A stretch of DNA of 64,000 bases from Candidatus Avimonas caecicola (GTDB lineage Bacteria; Bacillota; Clostridia; Oscillospirales; Acutalibacteraceae). Every line of letters starts with the position of its first letter. Within the stretch, counting starts at the first letter, position 1. The DNA is taken from contig CAJFTG010000005.1 in the NCBI GenBank assembly GCA_904419875.1, forward strand, positions 31,230 through 95,229, written 5' to 3'. Made by a program: the position numbers and the translations under genes. The notes below the pieces were generated by a model. It was not told the origin of the DNA. It made no database searches and saw only the letters and a program-made list of their open reading frames with translations. This document shows positions 1-7,843 of the stretch, one piece after another.

Positions 1-2133
1 GTCCGCCGTGACAATGCGCAGGTCGGCGACCGAGAAGGTCCCCTCGGCAAACAGATTGCCGAAATGGATGGTCAGGTCGCCGGTTTCTTTGCTGAGGCTG
101 TCAAAGCTCAGCAGGTTGCCGTCGGCGTCGGTCAAATCCATCCAGCCGCCGGTGTCTTCGGTAAAGGAAACCATTTTCCGGATCATGCCTTCGCTGTACT
201 GGAACTCCACATAGCTTTCCGGGGTCTCGCCGCCCGCCTGGGCCGTCAGGCCGTCCACCTTGACCTTGCCGAGCAGGTAATAGGGGCCGTCCTCGAAGTT
301 GTCGTACATCAGGCCCAGGCGCATGGTCGGGTTCTCGTTGGAGGTGCTGACGATCGAGATTGTCCGGTTGTAGCCGTCGGTCGCGGAGGGAGTGCTCGGC
401 TTGCCGGGGTCGTCCGTGCCGGGGTCGTCGGGGTCGCCGGGCTTCTCCGGAATCACAATTTCGGAGGGCTGAATGGTGGTTTCCAGGATCTCATAGCTCA
501 GCCCCTCGGTGTAGCTGCCGCTGTAGCCGAACCACCAGATGCTGCGGTTGTACGCGCCGGCGCTGAGGCCGTCGCCGCCGTCCGGGCCCTGGCCGCCGGC
601 CAGAGTCTCCGGCGTCAGTTCCGCATCGGTGTTCATGTCATAGACCACGGTTCCGTCTTCCGCGAGGATCTGCACGCCGCCCACCGTCAGGGTGCCGCTC
701 GCATACCAGAGCTGGAAGCTGAACCACGGCAGGTTGTCTTCGTTCATCTCATAGGTGCGCTCGAACGCTTCCCAGCCGCCCGTATTGCCGGTGCGCCCGC
801 TGTGAATGACGCTCCAGTTGCCGTTTGAGCCGGGGATTTCCCCGTAATCCTCCATCTTCATGTAGCCCTTGATGGTGTAAGTCTCACCCATGGTGAGAAG
901 CTCGGTCGGGTCCATGAAGCGGATTTTGCCGTTGACGCAGGGGAAAGCGGCCGAACCGTCGACAACCAGCTTAACCGCCTTAACGTCGATGGGTTCCTGC
1001 GGAACGGTGGGGTCGGTCGGATCCGTGGAGGGGTCGGTCGACCCGCCCGGCTGGGAGGGATCGGTGGTGGATCCGCTCACCACCGGACCAACTGCCAGAG
1101 AAATGTTGTCAAAGCTGGTATAAGCGGCGAAGTACCATACCGAGATATCCCACGGGAAGGCTCCCGCCTCACGGTCCTCCAGCAGCTCGTCCGTGCGCAT
1201 GTCATAAGCGACGTTTCCGTCCCCATCCGTCAGAGTGACATCCGCCAGCGAAAGGGTGCCGGTGGCATACCAGAACTCAAAGCTGGTGTACGCGCCGGCA
1301 TTCTGGGTGTACGCAAACGAGAAGGGAACCCAGCCGTCGGTATTGCCGGTAACAGAAAGGGAAGAACCGATGTTCACCTTTGCCTGCCCGGCGTCTACAG
1401 CCGTGAAATTCTCCACCTTGTAATAGCCCGCAACCGTATAGGTCGTCCCTTCAGTCAGGGATTCGTCGCCGGTCAGGGACATGCGGCCCTGCGCTTCATT
1501 GCCCGTCGAAGTCAGGCTCATAACGCGCTCCGGCTCATAGTCTTTTTCAACCACCGGATCAATGGTGCCGGACACGCCGTCCGCCGACCCGTAGAAGCCG
1601 AAGTACCAGATGCCGAGCGTATTCGGGAACCAGACGCTGTCCGTCTCCGGCAGAGCGGTGTCGGTGCGCATGTCATATACGACTTCCTCGTCTGCATCGA
1701 TGATGGTGACATCGCCCAGAGAGAGCGTGCCGGTGGAATACCAGAACTCAAAGTACTTGTACTGGTTCGCCGTGTACTCCATTTCGAAGGCAACCCAGCC
1801 GTCCGTATCCGCCGTGAGCTTGACGTTAAACGGCAGAGTCACATTCGGCCCCTGCGCATCCTGGCCGTCAAGCGGGGCATAATTGTCCAGCTTGTAGTAG
1901 CCCTTGACCGTATAGGTCTCCCCCTCGGCCAGCGGCGCTCCGCCGACGATGGCGATTTTGCCGTTCACCTGCGGAGCCTGCGAGGTCACGCTGATGGTAC
2001 GCTCCGGCTCATAGCCGCTTGCGCTGACCTTTCCCAGCGGGGAGGCAAAGCCCACCGCCAGCAGCGCCGCGATCAACGCCAAACAGGACAGAACTGCCAG
2101 GAATGACCGGCTTTTGCTTATGCGACTGCTCAT
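1..2133 (-). CDS. Secreted multi-module beta-sandwich surface protein (partial, C-terminus outside window)
   Basis: I do not recognise a named family. The frame runs from an ATG at 2133, preceded by AAGGAGAG, to the left edge without a stop (711 codons), so the C-terminus is missing. The ORF track omits it because it is open-ended. The N-terminus is a signal peptide (MSSRISKSRSFLAVLSCLAL, cleavage expected near KVSASG). Three to four homologous modules of about 150-170 residues follow. Each opens like GYEPERTISVTS, carries an ETYTVKGYYK strand, and ends in a GTLSLGDV...VVYDMRTD signature. Pro/Asp/Thr linkers (STTDPSQPGGSTDPSTDP, PGDPDDPGTDDPGKP) separate later modules. The layout suggests a carbohydrate-binding jelly-roll array outside the cell (inference). 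It is the promoter-distal gene of the operon, and the two upstream surface paralogs share the same signature. Confidence 0.8.
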   Translation of the reverse strand, partial: MSSRISKSRSFLAVLSCLALIAALLAVGFASPLGKVSASGYEPERTISVTSQAPQVNGKIAIVGGAPLAEGETYTVKGYYKLDNYAPLDGQDAQGPNVTLPFNVKLTADTDGWVAFEMEYTANQYKYFEFWYSTGTLSLGDVTIIDADEEVVYDMRTDTALPETDSVWFPNTLGIWYFGFYGSADGVSGTIDPVVEKDYEPERVMSLTSTGNEAQGRMSLTGDESLTEGTTYTVAGYYKVENFTAVDAGQAKVNIGSSLSVTGNTDGWVPFSFAYTQNAGAYTSFEFWYATGTLSLADVTLTDGDGNVAYDMRTDELLEDREAGAFPWDISVWYFAAYTSFDNISLAVGPVVSGSTTDPSQPGGSTDPSTDPTDPTVPQEPIDVKAVKLVVDGSAAFPCVNGKIRFMDPTELLTMGETYTIKGYMKMEDYGEIPGSNGNWSVIHSGRTGNTGGWEAFERTYEMNEDNLPWFSFQLWYASGTLTVGGVQILAEDGTVVYDMNTDAELTPETLAGGQGPDGGDGLSAGAYNRSIWWFGYSGSYTEGLSYEILETTIQPSEIVIPEKPGDPDDPGTDDPGKPSTPSATDGYNRTISIVSTSNENPTMRLGLMYDNFEDGPYYLLGKVKVDGLTAQAGGETPESYVEFQYSEGMIRKMVSFTEDTGGWMDLTDADGNLLSFDSLSKETGDLTIHFGNLFAEGTFSVADLRIVTAD

Positions 2134-2225
2134 GTTTCCAACTCTCCTTCTTTTAATTTTATTTCAGCCGCCGCGGCCTCTGTCTCCACGGCGGTAGAAA
2201 CCTATGTGCCGCGCCGCCCCGCGGG

Positions 2226-3326
2226 CTACTCCTGCGGACCGTCCCCGTCCTTTTTGACAAAGGGCAGGCGGAAGGGCAGCTTGATCTTGCCGGTGATGGC
2301 GAGGATCCAGATCACGCCGGCCGCCACGATCAGCAGCGCCGCAATCACAATCACAACCACGATCGGCACGACAACGCCGATCCGGCCGTCCTCCTCTGCG
2401 GCTCCTCCCGCGTTCAGGGTCGTGGGGGCGGTGGTTGCGCGGGAGGACGAACTGGTCGTTTCCCCGGCGGCGGACGTGGTGGTCTCTTCGGTCGTGGTGG
2501 TGGTTTCCTCCGCCTGCGTCGTGGTGTCGGCCGCCTCGGTGGTGGTGGTTGGCGCGGCGGTGGTATCCTCAAACTGGAGGCCGTGGGTCGTGGTGGTCGC
2601 AATCGGCGTGCCGCCGCCGTCGTCCACCGACACCAGCACCGCCGCCGTATTATCGCCGAAGCCGCTCGCCAGGACCGCCGGCTCCGTGTTGATCTGGGCA
2701 ATATCCTTCAGGGAGCAGGCGTCCATACCGTTGTCCTCGGCATACTCGAGCAGGTCACGGACATCCCGGTCCTCATCCAGGGAGTACATCACCTTGCCGG
2801 CTGCGTTCTCGATCCGGAAATTGCGGATCGACAGCGTGCCCCGCGCGGCGTACAGCCCGACCTCGACAATGGCATAGGGCTGAAGCTGTCCGGAAATGCT
2901 GATGCCGACAACGTTTTCAAAGGTCATGTCGCCGCCGCCAACCGCCCGGGCCTCCACCCAGCCGTCGGTTCCCTCGGAGGTTTCGGTGAGGATAAAGCCG
3001 GGGTCGTCGCCGGAGGAAGTGTCCAGGGACAGGTAGTGGACGAAGGCCCAGGGCTTATCGGTCGTGTTCATCCGGCGGAAGTTGTCAATCCGCCACTCGA
3101 ACTTGACTGTGAAGGGCCCTCCGGACCCGAACCCCATATCCCGCGAGACAAAGAAGCGGATGACCGGGTTGATATCGGTGCCGGGGGAGGTGTTGTCGAT
3201 GGTGAGCGCAATATGCTCATCCCCCGCGGCGGAGGCTCCCAGCCCGCCGAAGGGAAGGAGCAGTAGCGCCGCGGTCAGCAGGGTGAGAACGCGTTTAAAA
3301 ACGGATTTTCCAAAAGATGCTTTCAT
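2226..3326 (-). CDS. Membrane-anchored surface protein, Thr-rich stalk (paralog 1)
   Basis: No family recognised. The start is ATG at 3326 with GGAGGCG upstream; the longer track ORF adds 19 implausible residues. Order: signal peptide (about 1-35, ending GASAAG), an ectodomain of roughly 190 residues, a long Thr-rich stalk (repeats of TTTTEA and TTTTTEE, about 230-300), one C-terminal membrane helix (VVVPIVVVIVIAALLIVAAG), and a short basic tail KLPFRLPFVKKDG. The topology is type I with the ectodomain outside. The ectodomain contains GTLSIRNFRIENAAGKVMYS, matching the signature of the neighbouring modular protein. It lies in tandem with a paralog 66 bp upstream. A role as a cell-surface glycan-binding or sensor protein for this sugar locus is inference. 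Confidence 0.82.
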   Translation of the reverse strand: MKASFGKSVFKRVLTLLTAALLLLPFGGLGASAAGDEHIALTIDNTSPGTDINPVIRFFVSRDMGFGSGGPFTVKFEWRIDNFRRMNTTDKPWAFVHYLSLDTSSGDDPGFILTETSEGTDGWVEARAVGGGDMTFENVVGISISGQLQPYAIVEVGLYAARGTLSIRNFRIENAAGKVMYSLDEDRDVRDLLEYAEDNGMDACSLKDIAQINTEPAVLASGFGDNTAAVLVSVDDGGGTPIATTTTHGLQFEDTTAAPTTTTEAADTTTQAEETTTTTEETTTSAAGETTSSSSRATTAPTTLNAGGAAEEDGRIGVVVPIVVVIVIAALLIVAAGVIWILAITGKIKLPFRLPFVKKDGDGPQE

Positions 3327-3392
3327 TGTTCGTACGCCTCCAGACCAAATTTTTGCCGCATGATTGCCGCGCGGCCCGGTCATCGGGGCCGG

Positions 3393-4505
3393 CTACTCCT
3401 GCGGCCCGGTCCCGTCCTCCTTGACAAAGGGCAGACGGAAGGGCAGCCTGATCTTGCCGGCGATGGCGAGGATCCAGATCACGCCGGCCGCCACGACCAG
3501 CACCGCCGCAATCACGATGGCCACGATGGCGCCAACCGGCAGGCCGCCCCCGCCGCCCGGGTTCTCCACGGCTCCCCCCGCGTTCAGGGTCGTGGGGGCG
3601 GTGGTTGCGCGGGAGGACGAACCGGTCGTTTCCCCGGCGGCGGACGTGGTGGTCTCTTCGGTCGTGGTGGTGGTTTCCTCCGCCTCCGTTGTGGTGTCGG
3701 CCGCCCCGGTGGTGGTGACCGGCGCGGCGGTGGTATCCTCCATCTGGAGGCCGTGGGTCGTGGTGGTCGCAATCGGCGCCGCCCCGCCGTCCTCTTCCAT
3801 CGTCACATAAACCGCGGCGGTGTTATCGCCGAAGCCGGTGGTCAGGATCTGCGGTTCGGGATTGATGAGGGCGATATCCTTCAGGGAGCAGTTGGCCATG
3901 CCGTTGTCCTCGGCATACTCAAGCAGGTCAAGGACATCCTGGTCCTCGTCCAGGGAGTACACCACCTTGCCGGCAGCGTTCAGAATGCGGAAATTCCGGA
4001 TAGACAGCGTCCCCTTGGAGTATAAAAGGCCGATGTTTAATATGCCGTAGTTTTTCAGCTGTCCCATATCGCTTGCCACGATTTCCTTGAAGGTAATGTA
4101 ATTCCCGTCGTTGCCCCGGGCATCCACCCAACCGTCCGTGTCCTCGTTGATTCTGAGTTTGGCAAAGGTTTCCTCGGCCCCCTCTTCATCCGAGGAGTTC
4201 AGGGAATAATAATCCACAAGGGCAATGGGCTTGTTCGTGGTATTCATCCGCTGCATACCCTCGACCTTCCATTCAAAACGGAGGGTGAAGGGACCGTCTG
4301 CCGGCTTAAACCCCTTGTCCTGCGAGGCATAAAAACGGATAAGCGGGTTAATATCGGTGCCGGGGGATACGTTGCTGATCGTGAGCACGACGTGCTCCTC
4401 CGCCGCAGAGGCGGGAAAACCGGCGAAGAAAAGCGAGAGCAGCAGCGCTGCCGCCGCCAGAATCGGGAAAAGCCGCCCTCTCCTGAATCCTGCCTTCTTT
4501 GTCAT
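3393..4505 (-). CDS. Membrane-anchored surface protein, Thr-rich stalk (paralog 2)
   Basis: Tandem paralog of the preceding gene, same architecture: signal peptide ending FPASAAE, ectodomain, Thr-rich stalk, one membrane helix (GAIVAIVIAAVLVVAAGVIW) and tail RLPFRLPFVKEDG. I place the start at ATG 4505 (MTKKAGF), 6 nt after GGATGG; the track start at 4529 is a TTG. Stalk and membrane segment are nearly identical to paralog 1 at the DNA level, while the ectodomains have clearly diverged. That is consistent with duplication followed by diversification of the ligand-facing part, or gene conversion of the anchor. It ends the run downstream of a sugar permease, so a role in substrate capture is inferred from context only. 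Confidence 0.82.
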   Translation of the reverse strand: MTKKAGFRRGRLFPILAAAALLLSLFFAGFPASAAEEHVVLTISNVSPGTDINPLIRFYASQDKGFKPADGPFTLRFEWKVEGMQRMNTTNKPIALVDYYSLNSSDEEGAEETFAKLRINEDTDGWVDARGNDGNYITFKEIVASDMGQLKNYGILNIGLLYSKGTLSIRNFRILNAAGKVVYSLDEDQDVLDLLEYAEDNGMANCSLKDIALINPEPQILTTGFGDNTAAVYVTMEEDGGAAPIATTTTHGLQMEDTTAAPVTTTGAADTTTEAEETTTTTEETTTSAAGETTGSSSRATTAPTTLNAGGAVENPGGGGGLPVGAIVAIVIAAVLVVAAGVIWILAIAGKIRLPFRLPFVKEDGTGPQE

Positions 4506-4563
4506 AATGCACCATCCATTCCATTTCAAAGTTATACGGAAAAGCGGTATCCGCCTTGGCCCG

Positions 4564-5496
4564 TCAATCCACTGCGTACTGAGTAAACCGGCTCATAATC
4601 AGGTTGACCAGTCCCACCAGCACCAGCACTATGACAAAATAGACCAGTCCGATCGTGGTGCTGTATTCATAGTTGAGATTGTGGGAATAGGATTCGATCA
4701 TGAGCATGATTTTGTTGCTGTAATCGGTAAACGAATCGATAATCGAATACACGACCACCACCAGGATGGTGGGGGAAATCATGGGAATGGTGATCTTCCA
4801 CAGCTTTTCCCAGGCGGTTGCCCCTTCGATGTCCGCCGCCTCGTAGGAGCTGGGCGAGATATGGTTGACCGCGGCCAGAAGCAGGATGATCTGCACGCCG
4901 GATTTCCAGGTAATGTCGAAAAAGCCGTTGACCACGCTGTTGGCGAAATCCACCATGAAGCCGGGCATGCCGAACACGTCGATCAGCCCGTCAAAGGAGG
5001 GCAGGGCGAACATATACGCCTGCTGCTGCTCGCTGGTGGCCGAGCCGGTCATCATCACCTGCTGCCGCAGAATGGTAATCACCACGCCCGAGGCAATCAT
5101 CACCGGGAAGAAAAACATCGCGCGGAAAAAGGTGTGCCCGCGGTAACGCCCCCGCAGCACCATGGCGATCAGCAGGCTGAACACCACGATGACCGGCACC
5201 TGATAAAGCATGGACCCCAGAGATGAGGTCAGGTTCGGCAGAAAATTGGCGTCCACGGTAAAAACATAAAGGAAGTTCTCCAGCCCGATAAAGGAGAAGC
5301 GGGCCCCGCTTCCCGTCAGGGTTACGTCGCAGAAGGCATAGACCGCGGCCTGCACCATGGGGACGAGAAAGAAATACACCGCGCCGATGAACCAGGGCAG
5401 GATAAACAGCCACCCCCAGCGCTCGCTGCGCTTCTGCGCCGCCGTCCGCTTCGGACGGCGGAGGGCCGCCTCCCCCGTTTTGTTTTTCATTCGCAT
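4564..5496 (-). CDS. Carbohydrate ABC transporter permease, MalF/LplB-type (third permease of locus)
   Basis: About 310 aa, six predicted membrane helices, with the cytoplasmic ATPase-docking EAA loop visible as EAADIEGATAWEKLWKI about 80 residues from the C-terminus. This is the binding-protein-dependent transport inner-membrane family. The N-terminus is cytoplasmic and basic (RRPKRTAAQKRSERWGW), as is usual for MalF/UgpA-type subunits. Two in-frame ATGs (5496 and 5490) follow GGAAAGGAAGG; either may be used. The operon already encodes a MalF/MalG pair upstream, so this is a surplus subunit: it may pair with one of them for another substrate or be part of a larger assembly (inference). No ATPase gene is present in the operon. 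Confidence 0.9.
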   Translation of the reverse strand: MRMKNKTGEAALRRPKRTAAQKRSERWGWLFILPWFIGAVYFFLVPMVQAAVYAFCDVTLTGSGARFSFIGLENFLYVFTVDANFLPNLTSSLGSMLYQVPVIVVFSLLIAMVLRGRYRGHTFFRAMFFFPVMIASGVVITILRQQVMMTGSATSEQQQAYMFALPSFDGLIDVFGMPGFMVDFANSVVNGFFDITWKSGVQIILLLAAVNHISPSSYEAADIEGATAWEKLWKITIPMISPTILVVVVYSIIDSFTDYSNKIMLMIESYSHNLNYEYSTTIGLVYFVIVLVLVGLVNLIMSRFTQYAVD

Positions 5497-5586
5497 CGAC
5501 CTTCCTTTCCCGCGTTTGCCCGTATTCCCGTTTCCGGCGGAAGCCCGCGGTTCCGGCCGGCCGGGAAAAAGCCTCCAGCCATGCCG

Positions 5587-7821
5587 TCACCCCCTGTCCA
5601 CAAGGAAGGATTCCGCCGCCAGCTCCACGCCGTCCACCGTGACCGCTTCCGGGCCGAAATTCACGGTGACCGCCGTGCCGTCGGCATAGGTGGTGCGGGT
5701 GACGTTCCGCGAAAGCCGCTCATGGTCGGCAATGGTCTGGTCCGCCACCGACTGCAGCAGCTCCGCGGCTTCGCGGTACTGCTCCGCGGCGGTGTCCAGC
5801 CAGTCGGTGTACCGGGCGCTGATGACGGTGTCGTAATCCGTTTCCTGCAGCTCGGTTTCATTGCGCGCAAGCCAGCGGTACTGCAGGCAGCTGCCGGTTT
5901 CGACCGCCTTGAGCAGCCCCTGCCGGGCGTCGCTGCGCTCGTTGAGCGAGCCGACGGACATCGGAACGATTCCGTGCAGCACAATTTGATAGAAGGGGAT
6001 CTCCTCCGTCTCCATCAGGTAGCGGCTGGAATCGGTCGGCGCGGCGGTGATGAAGGACGCACTCTCCAGCGCATAGGCGCTGCCGCCGTCCACAAGGAGG
6101 CTTCCCGTTGCGCCGGCCAGGGCCGTCAGCGCCTCTTTCCAGATCTCCTCCGACCGGTCCCGCGGGATCGCCCGCTTGCCGAAATCGGAGTACAGGGTGT
6201 TCCCCAGGAAGGAGGTGGAAAGCCCGGCAATCCCGTAGCTGTCCGCGCTGCCCGCCAGCTTCTGCGCCAGCTCCGGCAGCTTCTGCGGAGTCAGCAGAAA
6301 GGTGGGGGACGAAACCTCCGCCTCTCCGGTGTTCAGTTCATAGTTGTACTGCATGGCGGGGTTTCTCTGCACGGAGGAGGCGGCGTCGCTTTTTTTGTTG
6401 TAGCCCCAGGCGCTTTTCACCATCGTGTTGGTGTTGACGCTGAGATAAAGCGGTGTGTCCTGCTCCCGGCAGTAGGTGGCCAGCTCCTTCAGCCCGCTGC
6501 TGCCGCCCAGCCGCCCTTCCGGCTTCAGGGCGGTTTGCAGCGCCGCGCCGGTGCCGTCCTTGTTCCAATAGGTATAGTTCAGCAGCACCTGCTCCACTCC
6601 GGCGTCCTTCAGGGCGGCCAGAATCTGCTGCGCATCCTCATAGGTGGTCAGCGGGGCGACCCGCTTGACCGGAAAACCCCAGACGTACTGCTGCGTCATC
6701 ACGCCGCCGAACAGCTCCACCACCAGCGGCGCGCTGCCGGCTTCGACGCGGGGCGTCAGCCCTCCTTCGTCCAGGAGATACTCCCGGTAAGCCTCGGCCA
6801 TGCCGACGTAATCGGCGTCCTCCCCCGTCAGCAGCACGTATCGCACGGTCTGCCGGGGCAGCGCGGTGTGGGCGGATTCCACCATCCGCACCCGCTCGTT
6901 TTTCTTTTCCACCAGCACCAGGTCGGTGTCCCGATAGATGAATTCGGTATACACGTTGCTGTAGGAGCTGCGCTTCCCCTGCACCGCGGCGTTCAGGATC
7001 GCCCGGGAGGCCCCGGCGGTGATGATGCCGGCAAAGCCGGTGTCCCCATGCTTCATGCCGAACACGGGAAGCCGCACATTCTCTGTGACCGCCCCGGCCT
7101 CCAGCTGGGTGGTGGCCGCATCCCGGCCGTAAACATACTGGCTGTAATCCAGGGTGTACCCGTTGTTCCCCTGCAGCCCGATCAGGGCGCCGGAGCCGTC
7201 GGGGACCAGAATATACCCCTCCTCCTGCGCGCCGGCGGCGGAGAAATACGGGGCCACCGACACGCGCAGAAGCTGGTAGTTCTCCATGGTTTCCTCGATC
7301 TCTTCGGTGACCAGGGACAGCTCCACGCCGTCCTCCCTCAGCCGGACCTCCAGCGGGATCACGAAGCCCCGGCTCTCGAACCGGAAGTTGAAGCGGACGC
7401 CGCCGTCGATTTTCTGCACGGTAAAGGTGCCTTCCTCCACACAATGCTTCCGGCCGTTGAGGGTGTTGGTGTTCGCCAGCGAATCCGCATACGTGAGCTC
7501 GACCAGGGAGGCCATCCGCCGGCGGACGTCGCCGCTGGCGATCTCGTCCTCCTCGTAGGCGGGCGGCGTGCTGGTCCACACGCGGCCCCCGCCGTCCTCC
7601 ACGGCGAACATGGCTTCCTTTTCATTGACGTACAGCGTCAGGTCCCCGGCCGCGGCGTAAACGGTATAGCCGTCCTGCAGCGCGGCCGGCTCCCGGGCCG
7701 GCTCCCCCGTCTGCGGGGTCGTCTCCTCCCCGCTCTCCGGCGCCGCCGACACGGCGAACGGAAGGAGAAGGACGGCGGCCAGCAGGCCGGCCAGCAGGCG
7801 CTTGGTTCCTTTGGTGTTCAT
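5587..7821 (-). CDS. DUF5696-family secreted protein (putative glycosidase-like)
   Basis: 744 aa. N-terminal signal peptide (KRLLAGLLAAVLLLPFAVSA) followed by a Glu/Pro/Thr linker. The body has an N-terminal beta-rich half (AGDLTLYVNEKEAMFAVEDG, then VRFNFRFESRGFVIPLEVRL) and a C-terminal half that reads like an alpha/beta barrel (EDAQQILAALKDAGVEQVLL, LYLSVNTNTMV). I assign it to DUF5696 from sequence style and from its neighbours; such proteins are known beside YIP1 proteins and sugar ABC permeases in Paenibacillus-type genomes. Enzymatic activity is not established for the family, so glycosidase-like is inference. ATG at 7821 follows AAGGAAGG. It lies 22 bp downstream of the NHL/YIP1 gene. 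Confidence 0.75.
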   Translation of the reverse strand: MNTKGTKRLLAGLLAAVLLLPFAVSAAPESGEETTPQTGEPAREPAALQDGYTVYAAAGDLTLYVNEKEAMFAVEDGGGRVWTSTPPAYEEDEIASGDVRRRMASLVELTYADSLANTNTLNGRKHCVEEGTFTVQKIDGGVRFNFRFESRGFVIPLEVRLREDGVELSLVTEEIEETMENYQLLRVSVAPYFSAAGAQEEGYILVPDGSGALIGLQGNNGYTLDYSQYVYGRDAATTQLEAGAVTENVRLPVFGMKHGDTGFAGIITAGASRAILNAAVQGKRSSYSNVYTEFIYRDTDLVLVEKKNERVRMVESAHTALPRQTVRYVLLTGEDADYVGMAEAYREYLLDEGGLTPRVEAGSAPLVVELFGGVMTQQYVWGFPVKRVAPLTTYEDAQQILAALKDAGVEQVLLNYTYWNKDGTGAALQTALKPEGRLGGSSGLKELATYCREQDTPLYLSVNTNTMVKSAWGYNKKSDAASSVQRNPAMQYNYELNTGEAEVSSPTFLLTPQKLPELAQKLAGSADSYGIAGLSTSFLGNTLYSDFGKRAIPRDRSEEIWKEALTALAGATGSLLVDGGSAYALESASFITAAPTDSSRYLMETEEIPFYQIVLHGIVPMSVGSLNERSDARQGLLKAVETGSCLQYRWLARNETELQETDYDTVISARYTDWLDTAAEQYREAAELLQSVADQTIADHERLSRNVTRTTYADGTAVTVNFGPEAVTVDGVELAAESFLVDRG

Positions 7822-7843
7822 CCGGGCGTTTCCTTCCTTTCGT

